NCBI GenBank assembly: GCA_004154925.1
Contig: QJNS01000145.1
Location: 1 to 64,000 of the forward strand
Direction: 5' to 3'
Source: Monosporascus cannonballus
Lineage: Eukaryota > Ascomycota > Sordariomycetes > Xylariales
Length of the DNA stretch: 64,000 nucleotides
Part shown: one piece after another, positions 22,582 through 33,461 of the stretch
How positions within the stretch are numbered: the first letter of the stretch is position 1
How the letters are laid out: every line of letters begins with the position of its first letter
The notes under the pieces: model-generated
The model's database searches: none
What the model was told of the DNA's origin: nothing
What the model saw: the letters and a program-made list of their open reading frames with translations, nothing else
Program-made: the position numbers and the translations under genes

Positions 22582-23293
22582 ATGTACCCATGCGACGCTC
22601 TCGACGGCGCCATTGTCAGCTTCCTGAACTACGGGACTGGCACTGCTATTGACCTTACGGAAGGTAAGAGCCTTAACCATAATCATAGGGGTACAACATT
22701 AGCTAACGCTCATCTTTAGGGAAACCCCAGAATGGCACCCCTATCATTGGGTACAAGTTCCACGGCCTCGAAAATCAACAGTGGAAGCTCGAGAAGGTCG
22801 ACGACAACCCTGTCTGGCCGAGTTGGATGATTCGCAATGTCAAGACAGGCAGTACGGACTCTTCTCCCGATGTCGTCCATCCTCCGTTTCCTTGCTGACC
22901 GACTTCTAAAAAGCTTACATCGACCTTTACAATGGCGGGTCCGGTAACGGCACTAAAATCAACGGTTGGTCAGGCGGAAATAATGGCAACCTGCATCAGC
23001 TCTGGCGCTTGGTCTCCGCCGACCCTTCCGGTCGAGTCTTCATGTAAGTATATTCTTGCCCTGACCGGATTCGGTCTGCTGACCCGTTCAGGATCCAGAA
23101 TGTCGGGACCGGAACTTACATCGACCTTCTTAACGGTAACCCTGCCAACTTGTGGGTTCCCCCTATCATGCGACATTAAATAGATTCATTTGGGCCAACT
23201 GACCTATCAAACAGGGCTCAGATCTCAGGTTGGGAGGGGCACATCCAGTCCAGGAACCCTCATCAGCTGTGGCGAATTCTTCGCATCCGCTAA
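22582..23293 (+). CDS. ricin-B-type (beta-trefoil) lectin, five exons
   Basis: Predicted carbohydrate-binding protein of 160 residues. Exons: 22582-22663, 22720-22851, 22914-23043, 23092-23151, 23215-23293. Introns are 56, 62, 48 and 63 nt, with CTAAC or CTGAC branch sites. Three repeats of about 51 residues are visible. Each has an I-D-L element (residues 23-25, 74-76, 125-127), and each ends in Q-x-W (Q47-Q-W49, Q100-L-W102, Q152-L-W154), the hallmark of the R-type lectin beta-trefoil. The length equals one complete trefoil domain with no added enzymatic domain. I see no signal peptide, so it is probably cytoplasmic, as many fungal trefoil lectins are. The fourth donor (GTGGGT) is the weakest splice site; it was chosen because it keeps the third repeat in frame. 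No RIP damage is visible although AT-rich relics lie on both sides. The ligand is unknown. Confidence 0.85.
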
Positions 23294-23560
23294 TATGACT
23301 TATCGGCTAGTGTAAGGTGACGTTGTCTTGTTGAAAAATAGGAGCCATGATTGCAATAGTTTGTTTCTATTTAAGTTTTAGTTGATGCTGATTAGGGCAC
23401 GTCATTCATTTACTGCGATAGTTCCTGTTACAGTACCAGCGATACGGCATACTTAAGCCCCTATTTCGCTATATGTACGCAGGCGCTACGCAGCTGCCAG
23501 GTATCTTTCCTTTCCTTTCCTTGTGTAACAATAGAATATTTCCGATATACCTAAGAGACA
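23294..23560. other. 3' flank of the lectin gene
   Basis: Balanced composition with no further frame. A short ccttt-type direct repeat (tttcctttcctttcc) lies near 23506-23520. Terminator signals are not clear. Confidence 0.4.
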
Positions 23561-24050
23561 TACAGCGCCGTGACAAGTTTTAAGATTAATTTGTCTTTTT
23601 AATTATTAAGCCGGGTTATTAGAAAAAAGCCGATCAGCCGTAAAGTATAAGTTTAAAAGTTCAGCACTTTTACATAGTAGTAAAAGCTTCGACGCAGATT
23701 AAAAAGGCCGTTTAATAAATGAAGTAATATTACTCCACCTTTTTAATTACCCCATGTATTACCTTGGCAGCTTTTTCGCCTCAAGGAGAGATTCTTTTTT
23801 TTACGAGTTAAAAGCGGTATGTTTTGTAAGAACACAGCCCTTTAGAGCTAGCCGAAGAGACAGAGCTAGGACAGGACCTTATATAAATTCTGATAAGAAC
23901 GCTTCCAGCAACAGTTGCGGATATGACCGACAAGGGCTTGTGTCTCAGTTGAGCTAACGATTGTTGAATGATCACATCACATTTTTATTCGTACTATCGT
24001 TTTGTAACTTGTAAGATGTTACGGCCTTGTCCACCGTAACAGCTCTTATA
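23561..24050. other. mixed-composition intergenic stretch
   Basis: A partly GC-normal stretch with a 67-codon open frame (23754-23957) that shows no recognisable features. A 7-bp hairpin gttacgg/ccgtaac lies at 24018-24040 just before repeat R3. It is possibly remnant non-autonomous transposon sequence. Confidence 0.35.
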
Positions 24051-24139
24051 CGGCTGTAAGCACTAGAATGATTGCCACAATTGCGATTATTCCACTGATC
24101 TTTTGCCCTGGTGGCGTAATGGCATGGTGCAGCCATAAC
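24051..24139 (+). repeat. dispersed repeat R3, copy 1 (SINE-like?)
   Basis: About 89 bp matching 33373-33461: both contain gattgc, aattgcgat, cttttg, the A-box-like tggcgtaatgg or tagcgtaacgg, and atggtgcag. Most differences are transitions. The segment tggcgtaatgg fits the pol III A-box consensus, but I found no B-box. It may be the head of a tRNA-derived SINE or part of a MITE. Confidence 0.45.
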
Positions 24140-24607
24140 ATAACTGTAACTTTTAAAAATAAGTTTTAATAAAGTTAATAACTTTATAAAATAATGCGTT
24201 TATTTACACTTTACCTTGTTAACCTTGAATTTATTTTTCAAGGTATTTATAAAATCACTTTATTAATTTATAGTAAAATAGCGCTTATGTCTAATAATAT
24301 AAAGATTTTTTTTCTTGCATTTAATAGGTTTGTTTTATTGTTAATTTTACTGAATTGCGATAAAGCATTTGTTTGTAAAACTTGTAAGATTTAATTAGTA
24401 AATTTTAATCGAAATTAGTTTTACAAAATTCTTATTCAATTCGAACGATATTTGTTTTCGCTTTTTAAGTGTTGTCTTTTTAAACGCTGTAATTAATTAG
24501 TTTTTATACAATTTCGAAGCTAAAAAGATTAAGGGTTTTTCTATTAAAGCTTCATCGAATTTACGGAATAAAAAACGTACAGTAAGATTTCCGAAACTTG
24601 AATTAAT
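24140..24607. other. AT-rich gene-free stretch
   Basis: Low-complexity AT-rich DNA. The 66-codon frame at 24194-24394 has no supporting feature and is taken as chance. Confidence 0.5.
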
Positions 24608-24949
24608 TGTTATGATGCAAGTGGCTTAGCGGGCCGAGAAACGGTCGAGATAAGAAAAATCTAGACCCGATATAGAAACTGATCACGTAATAGACTTAAG
24701 GCTTTCAAAGGTCTTGACATCTTAAACCTTTTAAGCAGTATAAAAAGTACTAAAAAGTTTAAAAGGCTTAAAATTTTAAGACGTTTAAATTTGTTAAATT
24801 ATTAATAATATATATATGTTCGATAGATTTATGATTTAAATAATACTAATTTATAATAACATTGTATTATTTAAACCTTTACGATATTTTATTAATACAG
24901 ATCTGTACAATTTAGATTTAATAATTTGTTACAAGTTTTAATTATTATA
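24608..24949 (+). repeat. 5' LTR relic of element D
   Basis: Starts tgttatgatg (ancestral TGTTACGACC). It shares with the right LTR the A-rich gataagaaaaa region, the ccttttaagcaa-like region and the gatttaataattt stretch. It is shorter than its partner because of an internal deletion. Confidence 0.7.
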
Positions 24950-27842
24950 AATTATAAATATCTTTTTAATAATATTGATAAACTTTAAGTAATAGTTTTT
25001 ATTTAAAATATTGATGAATATTTTAATATTTTTATTACTGCATAATTTTAAACTGCTATTAAAAGTTTTACCGCAAGAACTTAGAAATTTATAAAGTATA
25101 TTACGGTTAAATTAACTCGTCTTATTATATACAGGTTTAAACTCAAAAAATGTTAAACTTATAATAAAAAAACATTTGAAATATTTCAATTTAAATACGA
25201 ACGTACTTGTTTGTTTTTAAATTTTAAACAGGGTTTAAAATAACATTTTGGCTATTATAATTTTCCGTACGAAAAATATTCAAAATCAAGTTAAATTAAT
25301 AATAAAAGTGTACTTGAAAATTATTTAAATGAAAAAAATATATTAAGATCTTTGAATTACGAAACTTTTAAAAAGAAATTAAAAGTTAATTTTGAACACT
25401 CAAATAAAAAAGAAACGGAAATATAATACCTTTTATCCAATTAATAAAAATATTGTTTTAAAATATATTATTATTTTTATAAAGTTCCAAAAATACTATG
25501 GCCAGAGTTTAAAAGTAATAAGTTAATCGACATATTTTATAACATATTCATAAATACTTTTAAAAACGGACTAACCATTTCAAATTTAAAGTCTTAAGTC
25601 CATACTTTATTAACATTAGTGAAGATAATAACGAATTATATAAATATCGTATTAAAAATATGTTTTAAGGCAGAGGAATTAATTAATTATATAAGATAAA
25701 AGGAAATACATTATTTATATTACATAGTATAATAATATTGCGTATAACGGTGGACATATTTTAATATAAAAATAAATGTTAAATTAAACACTATATTTAT
25801 AATAAAATAAGATATTTTCAAAATATTTGTAAGGAATTTGATAATAAGGTAATTAAATTTTTATTTCGAAAAAAAGATAAGTTAATGTAACCGGGAAATT
25901 CTTTGATAAAAATAAACAAAATATTAAAATAATACAGACCAACGACGAACAAAAGCTGTAGTAATAAGAAATTTAATGTAAAATATAAAATGTTAAAACA
26001 TGATTTAAAAACGTTTCAAAAATAAAACAACACGTGAAATCTTTTCAAAAAAACGTTAAAAATATATAAAAGAAATATGGTTGTCAAAACTTTAAATCGA
26101 TGTGGCAAAATATATAGAATATATTGTAAACGACGAATATATTTAATATATAATGAATAAAAAGATTTATTTAATAGCATATTATAAGTTTAAACCCCTG
26201 ATTTTTAATTCTTTAATCAACTTAAAAATAATGAAATAAATACATAATAATATGGATATTTTCAAATTATTATATTATAAAACAGTTTTAATAAACGAAT
26301 GAGTTAGAAAATCTTTTTAAAACAATATTTATTTGAAATCCTTTTAAACTTTTACGATTAATATAATTATAAATCAATTAAAAAATCAATTTAGTATATC
26401 GTTAGAAAAAACTATTCGAAAATTATTACGGATTTTTATTTCTAATTAATGGTTATTATGAATCTCGAAAAGAATATTAAAATAAAAAGTCGTATTTTTA
26501 ACTAAATCAGAAAAGAGCGATAACGATATAACGTAATGAAATATTATATACCAAATAGATAAATGTGTTATTTAATAAAAATAAATATAATAAAATTAAA
26601 GTTAATTTTTATTATGTGAAAATTATATGTGCTGCTACAACTATTAAATATTATAATTTAACGCGATATGTACATAAAAATAAAAATATTTTAACAAATT
26701 TGACAAAGTATGAAAAAAAGAATTTACATTTAAAAAGGCTGAAAAGTAATAGAATTTAAACAAATTAAAAGTAATATCTAAAAACGCATTCAATATCACT
26801 TTAAAGATTATAAATAATTTTCTGATTTTGTAAATATAAAGAGAAATATATTAATATACCGTAATAATGAATTGTAGAACCTTGAATAGAAATTATATAT
26901 ACATTAATTAGTATTAGTAAGTTTATATTATTATCAATATTAAAAATTAAAGTTTTGTTTTCGATAACAAGAATGTTATATACTAAATAAATTCTTTCGA
27001 CATTGTTACTTAAATTTTATATTAATTATATATTTTTAATATCGTTATATTTAGAGAAATTAGTATATTTTTAAAATTATTATTACAAGAGAAATATAAC
27101 GTTTTATTCGATGCAAGAATTAATGAAATAGAGTTTGTGTTACATGTAATCGATAAATAGAATATAAAGATTTAGATTTTAATATATAATCGGAAATAAT
27201 AGTACATATAAGCATAAAATACAATAAATATTTCATTATTTAAAGAAATAAAATATAAGAAATATAAATATTAAAAAGAAAATCAAACGATTTATTACTA
27301 TTATTATTAGTATAAAATTTTAAAAAATTAAATAATAGTTTATAATTCTGATTTACAGCATATATAAGGCTTAATTAATATATAACTATAATATTATATA
27401 TATAAATAACTTTTCAAGAAACGGTTTAATACAGAATTACAAAACCATGATAAATAAAATTGTATAATAATTGTTTAAAAATATTATTTATGAGGTATTA
27501 CGTTATTTAAAATGTTAGAGGAAATAAATTATATGATTTTAAAAAATACGTAAGAAATGAATTAGAAGGAATTGAATAAAAATTTCCAAATTATGTATAA
27601 AATATCGTATATATTTCGTACTTTAAAAGATTAAAAAAGTATTATTCGTAATAAATTATTAATAATTAAACGATATTACCATTAAAATTACATATTATGA
27701 TTGTTAATTTGAAAATAAATATTAATTTTAGAAAACTTTATAAATTATAATATTCGATATTAAAAATATTTATATGCCTGTTAAAATTAGAAATATACGA
27801 ATAAAAATTACATTTTAAAACGAAATATAAATGTGAGATAAC

Positions 27843-28000
27843 GCAGCCGTCTGTAGCCAAATGGACTAGACCAGGACCTCATATAACCAAACAAGATATT
27901 TCCAAATATCAAGAAAAGTAACTAGTTGCTAATATAGCCCAGAAGAGTTTGGAATTGCTGACCTTTTGGTATTGTGGCTAGCGTTGCACCCTCGATATCT
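27843..28000 (+). repeat. GC-normal dispersed repeat, copy 2, inside element D
   Basis: 27946-28000 matches 6297-6351. The upstream part (27843-27890) is also of normal composition and contains tagccaaatgg, which fits the pol III A-box consensus. This block stands out sharply from the AT-rich body of element D, so it probably inserted after the heaviest RIP or is too short to be targeted. Confidence 0.45.
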
Positions 28001-30901
28001 TATAATAAATTCTTTTATATATTTAGCTATATTAATAAGATATAGGAATATACTAATAACTTTTTAATAGATAATAATTTATATAGTACGAACCTATTTC
28101 GATATTCTATTTTATGTTATTCCGAAAACATTTTTTATTTATTCAAAAACAGAAAAAAACAAATAAAAAATATACATAAAAACTTTTAAAGTTTTTCAAA
28201 TATTCAATTTTTAAACCAAATAAAAAGTTAGCTTTGGAAATAAAAATAAGAATATTTAAAATTTATTCCGAAAGATTTTATACAACTTTAAAGTGATGAA
28301 CGTAAATTAAAATTAAAAAAGTGTAAGTATTTCGTAAATCATTTATTTATTATAAAATGTAGCTTTACACTTTTAGCAAAAACTTTATATTTTTATTTAA
28401 TTCAATTTTAAATATTAAAGTTAACCGTATAAACGGTAAATACGCTTTAAGAAATTGGAAATTTATTTATTAATAAAATAATTTTAATAATATAAAATTT
28501 AAAATGTTTCATTAAGTGAAGAATTAGTGTTTTTAATTATATATTAAAGACAGTAATTAAATAACATAATAATTAAAAAATGTTTACCCTGTGATATTAT
28601 CTTACTATAAATGAAAGGAAACCGCATTTTATTACGATATTTGAAATAAAAATATTTATAATTATTATTAGATATATTTATAAATACAAAGATTCTTTAA
28701 ATAGATAATTTTATTTGTTTAAAATTTATACGGATTATTAAAATATTACCGGTTTTATTGCAATCAAAAGACTTACTAAACAATAATTACAATGTATAAA
28801 AAGAATATAACAAATTTCGACTGGGTTATTATCAAGAAAAGGGTTAAAATACGATAGAATAAACATTTTATATAAATAATCAATTTAGGCAAATATTAAG
28901 TCTAATTAATTATATTATTTTCGATATTATTTTAAAAGAAATACAGATATTATTGCCAAATTACTATAACATAAGCTTTATTATCTAATATGTATTAAAG
29001 AAATAAGAAATGTAAGATGAATGTATTAAAATATAAAAACTTGAATTAATTCTAAGTTTCAGAAAACTAATAAAAAAACTTCATATATTACATATGTAAA
29101 TATAAATTAAATAAAGATATCGGGATTTATAAAACTTTGAAATAATATTAATATATTTCTTGTTTTTTCTCAAATAAAGAAAGAACTGTAGAAAAACATG
29201 AAGATAATACGATTCTTATAATGGGCTTAAAATATAATAATATAATCTTGGCGAATAATTATAATTATTATTAATTTTTAAACATTATAAAATTAGAGTA
29301 TAAGAGGTTTTATTACCGAATTACTTTCATTCGAAATCTTAACAATATTACGATATTACGATAATATTGTCACAATAATCCATATATTTTTATAAACTTT
29401 CTTTATTTTTGGCCTTAATAAAAATATAAATAAGGAACCAATATTATATATTTGCTGTAATTCCTTTTGATATATATTAATTATTATATAAACTCCGTAA
29501 CAATAAAACAATTACATATATTGGGAACTCTTAATATATTATTATAAAACAAAACGATTTAAATTATAAAATGTTTAATATAACTAAATTTTATATGAAG
29601 AAATAAATAAGATTGGTTCATTAATATTACAAGGTTATTTTAAATGTAAAATTAAATAAAAGTAAAATAAGTAGATTGAATTATTACGTATAGCTTAACT
29701 AATATTATATATTAATTATTATCACAATATTACAGCGAGTTTAACGATTATAAATTGTAAATATATGTTTAATATTTACCAAAATATATATAACGGATAT
29801 ACGAACGTTAAAATAGCATTTATAACGAAACATTTTAAATTTAAAATTTATACGTCATTAAATAAATAAAGTTTATAATACAAGTAATCACAGAAATGAA
29901 TTTTGCAAAAAAGAATAATAGCTTATATCGTTATTGAAAACATTTCATCAAAATAATTTAATAAAGAATTCTCTTTTAAATATATTAATTTATTTAAAGT
30001 TATTATAAAAATCTCAGAAACTAATTGTTACTGAAAACTTGGATTAAAAATGAAGTGTTGTCCCATTTTTACTATTCTTTATTTAAATCAATAATAAATA
30101 TAGTTAAGATCCTTACCGAATAAAATAACGCAAGAATAAAAAACGAAATTACGTACGAAATATTAAAAAACGTGTAGTATACGAAAAAAACTTACTTGAT
30201 GTTTAATTCAGTAAAAAAGCTATCCGGATTGCGTAAATACTTGAAATCTTGCAAGAAAACTCATAAATATTTAATCCTTATTAAAAAGCTTTTATTAATA
30301 ATATCGGAAACGTTTTATAGAACGTTCAAGTTAAGAATTAAGTAATTAATAATATTAATGTTAGTCTAATTGAAAAAAGCCGAATCCGGAATTGATGTAG
30401 CTATTTCAGCTATTAAATATTTTTATTTTCTTTTAGAACCTTCGAATTTCTTTATTTCTTCGGCATTTTTAATATTATGTTGAAATATTTCCGTTTCTCG
30501 ATGGCAAGAAATTCGCGGTTAATTGTAAAAACGATTTAATATATTGGTAACAATACGAAACTTTTATTGAATTTACTTTTCTGTAAGTTTTTAAATATTT
30601 CTTTTATCAAAGGATTTTTGGTATTTAATTTCAGATAATCCAAAAACGTTATAAGAATTACTATAACGAATATATCGTATATTTTTTTGGAATTCCGCAA
30701 AACTTTACATTCTGTTTTTTTATATACAAAATTAAAAAAAAACGTAATGAAATTGAAACTAATAATCGACTGTAATAAAACATAGAGTTAATTCGTTTAC
30801 GTTAGCGAATTTGTTTAATACGATCAAATATATTAAAAGCTAAAAAGAAAATTATAAAACAAAAACTTTCGAAGCGAAAGTTTCAAAAAAAGAAAAAATC
30901 G

Positions 30902-31289
30902 TATTATAATTAAATTAGCTTAATATTCCTAAACACAGTTGAAATAAGAAAAAAGTAAGCTTAATACAAGAATTAATTATATAGTATCTTTAAAGCTTTT
31001 AAAAATCGTAAAATCGCAAGCCTTTTAAGCAAGATAAAAAGATTTAAAGAATTTAAAAAACTGAAAAGTTTATACTGTTTAAGTGTTTTAAGCTATAACA
31101 ATATGTATATATTTGTTAAACCCATAATTTAAATAATATTAATTGCAATGTAATTCCGTTAACTAAAATATTTTTGGTATTACGAAAGATAATTTTAATT
31201 ATTCTATTACTTAAATTCTTACGATATTCCTACCAACATAAACCTATAGGACTTAGGTTTAATAGTTGGTTAAATCCCTAACCGTCAGA
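30902..31289 (+). repeat. 3' LTR relic of element D
   Basis: Starts tattataatt and ends aaccgtcaga. Its right part keeps the family's readable tail (cctaccaacataaacc...gacttaggtttaatagttgg). Confidence 0.7.
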
Positions 31290-32755
31290 TTAACCTTTAT
31301 TGAAAACTTGTGGATCCGAGTTAAATTTCTATAAGCTTAAAATGTTTTAATATTTAAAGAAATTATTTAAGTTAAAAAAGTGAAAGATTTCAATTTGACC
31401 AGTAATTTCCAACTAATATTTAATTTTTTCTCTTTAAAGTATATGTTATTTAATATTTGAATTTTATAAATAAATTATAAATAAATTATTGTTTATTTTT
31501 TTAAAAAATATTTGTCGAAGGTATTATAGTTTTTGCGATTTCGAAGAAGTCTATAAAGTAATCCTTTTAGTTAAAATTTGAAAAAAACTATTAGTTAAAA
31601 GACATTTAAACGTAATTACAAATTTTGACTTAATATAATAAATATATTGATATTAAAAACTCGAACTATATATATAGTATTTTTAAGTTAAAGCCATATT
31701 TTCTAAGTGAAGTAAAATATATAGAAATATATTTTACGATATAACTTGTCCGATATATCTAATTTCTAATATGATTAAAAATAATAATTATTTCATGGTT
31801 TTTACTGTGAAGATGAATTATATCTTAATCTTATAAATCTTTACTTAAAAGCCGAATACGTAATAGCTGATAAAATGCGACTATAACAAACCTTATAGCG
31901 ATTAATTGATTCGGCAAGGTGAAACGGCTAAGGTTTATGCAGCAAGTCTTAAAGATAAACCTTAAAAAGAAACCTTAAGTACATATAAAAACCTTTATGA
32001 ATTTTCTCTAATTGTACGGCTTAATCTTTTTATGCTAATTTCTTACGTTATTGTTAATTAAAATACTATATCGCGAAATTCGATATATGCGATACCGGTT
32101 TTTAGTAACGGTAAAGCTTTTAAAAAGATTATCTTATTTATGGTATTTTATTTGCATAAAGGTATCGAAAAATCCAAAATTATAAATATTATATATTTTA
32201 AAGACTTTTATAAAAACTTCGATTTCGATTATTAATTTGTAAATATGATTTAACTTACGAAAATAACGATAATCGAATTTTAAAAAAGTTTATACCGAAA
32301 AATATAGAATTTATAAAAAGATTTTTAATAAAGTTCTAAAGGAAAAATAATAACGGATTTAAGAATTCCGAAGTTCTGATTTTGGAGCGAATTAAGAACG
32401 ATTACGAATACTGGTTTACTCGGCTGCTTCGGATGGCAAAAACCCTCAAAAATCGGATAAGAATCGACGTGGATAAAAGCGGGACAAGGCAGCCTGAAAT
32501 CGTTTAAGAGAGCGACGAATTTAGTAAAGCTTAGGAATTAAGAGAGCAATATATCATTTTATCTAATTTTGTTTACACTATTACATCTATTTTAAAAACA
32601 TTCGAAAAATGTATAAAACGCATTTAAAGAAATCTATAAACTTTATTATCTAGTTATATTTATATAAAACTTTTAATAATATAGTTATTATGCTATTTGT
32701 AATTTCTTTTTTTTTCTTTTTTTTTAATACGTTCGAATGTAATCTTATGCATAAA
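31290..32755. other. AT-rich relic containing repeat R4
   Basis: 31680-31770 matches 1855-1950. Around 32370-32540 the sequence is less AT-rich and a plus-strand frame is readable (FTRLLRMAKTLKNRIR), resembling a Gag-like basic segment, but no family is recognised. A poly-T/CT tract lies near 32706-32726. Confidence 0.4.
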
Positions 32756-33151
32756 TGTTACGACCTAACGGTCTTGGCTTCTCTACAGACGATCGGAGCC
32801 ACAGAAAAAGCTGACTCCGACTCAAGCCAAGACGTCACCTAACTGGCTCAAAGGTCTCAAGGCGCCAAGCACTTTGAGCCCCTTAAGCCAGCAGGAGAGC
32901 TCAAAGGGCTTAACGAGCTTAAGAGTTGGAGCCGCTTGAGCACTTTAAGCCCAGATAAGGATATATACGTTCGTTATTTCCATAATGTAAACAATATCAG
33001 TTTGCAATAATAATTCGTTACTTAAGATACCCTTAGTATTACGAGACGTAACAAGTTACTATATCTATTGCTTAAATTCCCACAATACTCCTGCCAACAC
33101 AAACCCGTACGACTTAGGGTTAATAATTGGTTAAACCGCATAGCCGTCACA
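32756..33151 (+). repeat. solo LTR, little RIP
   Basis: 396 bp from tgttacgacctaacgg to gccgtcaca, with flanks ATAAA and ACAAA (one C/T difference in the target-site duplication). The 3' third matches the LTRs of elements A-D. The 5' two thirds are distinct and rich in CTCAAGG/CTTGAG-type motifs, defining a sister subfamily shared with 37847-38274. It is markedly less AT-rich than its surroundings. Confidence 0.8.
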
Positions 33152-33372
33152 ACAAAGATTCTGCAAAATTATTTTAAGCGGATTTTATTATTCTTTTAAC
33201 TATGTTTTAAAATGTTAAAATATTAAATTAGGTATGTTTTATTACTGAAATCGGGAAACCATAATTATTTTACCTTATTTGTACTGAAAATACCAATGGT
33301 AATACCAAGCGTCCGTTAATATTTATATACTATTACGGTTTAGGGGTATCGAACGGCTCCAGTACATATATA

Positions 33373-33461
33373 CAGCTGTAAACACCAGGACGATTGCTAT
33401 AATTGCGATCATTCTGCCAATCTTTTGTGCCCCTAGCGTAACGGTATGGTGCAGCTATAAC
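33373..33461 (+). repeat. dispersed repeat R3, copy 2
   Basis: Matches 24051-24139 over its length. See copy 1 for the shared motifs. It lies about 220 bp right of the solo LTR and is GC-normal. Confidence 0.45.

Larger units (their letters stand above)
24608..31289 (+). mobile_element. ancient Ty3/Gypsy LTR retrotransposon, element D
   Basis: LTR relics at 24608-24949 and 30902-31289 align base by base at both ends (for example tttaattattata against cctaaccgtcaga at the 3' end), differing mostly by transitions. The left one carries a deletion of about 45 bp. The flanks are TTAAT and TTAAC, a target-site duplication with one C/T difference. The total, 6682 bp, equals that of the intact family members, and internal segments (near 26400-26520, 26570-26600 and 26840-26960) align with 50290-50830 of element B. 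Mutation is far heavier than in A, B or C. No frame survives. Confidence 0.75.

Noticed and set aside
22932..23183. 83-codon plus frame and 68-codon minus frame over the lectin gene
   Set aside because: Wrong-frame and antisense shadows of lectin exons 3-4; the spliced frame carries all three Q-x-W repeats.
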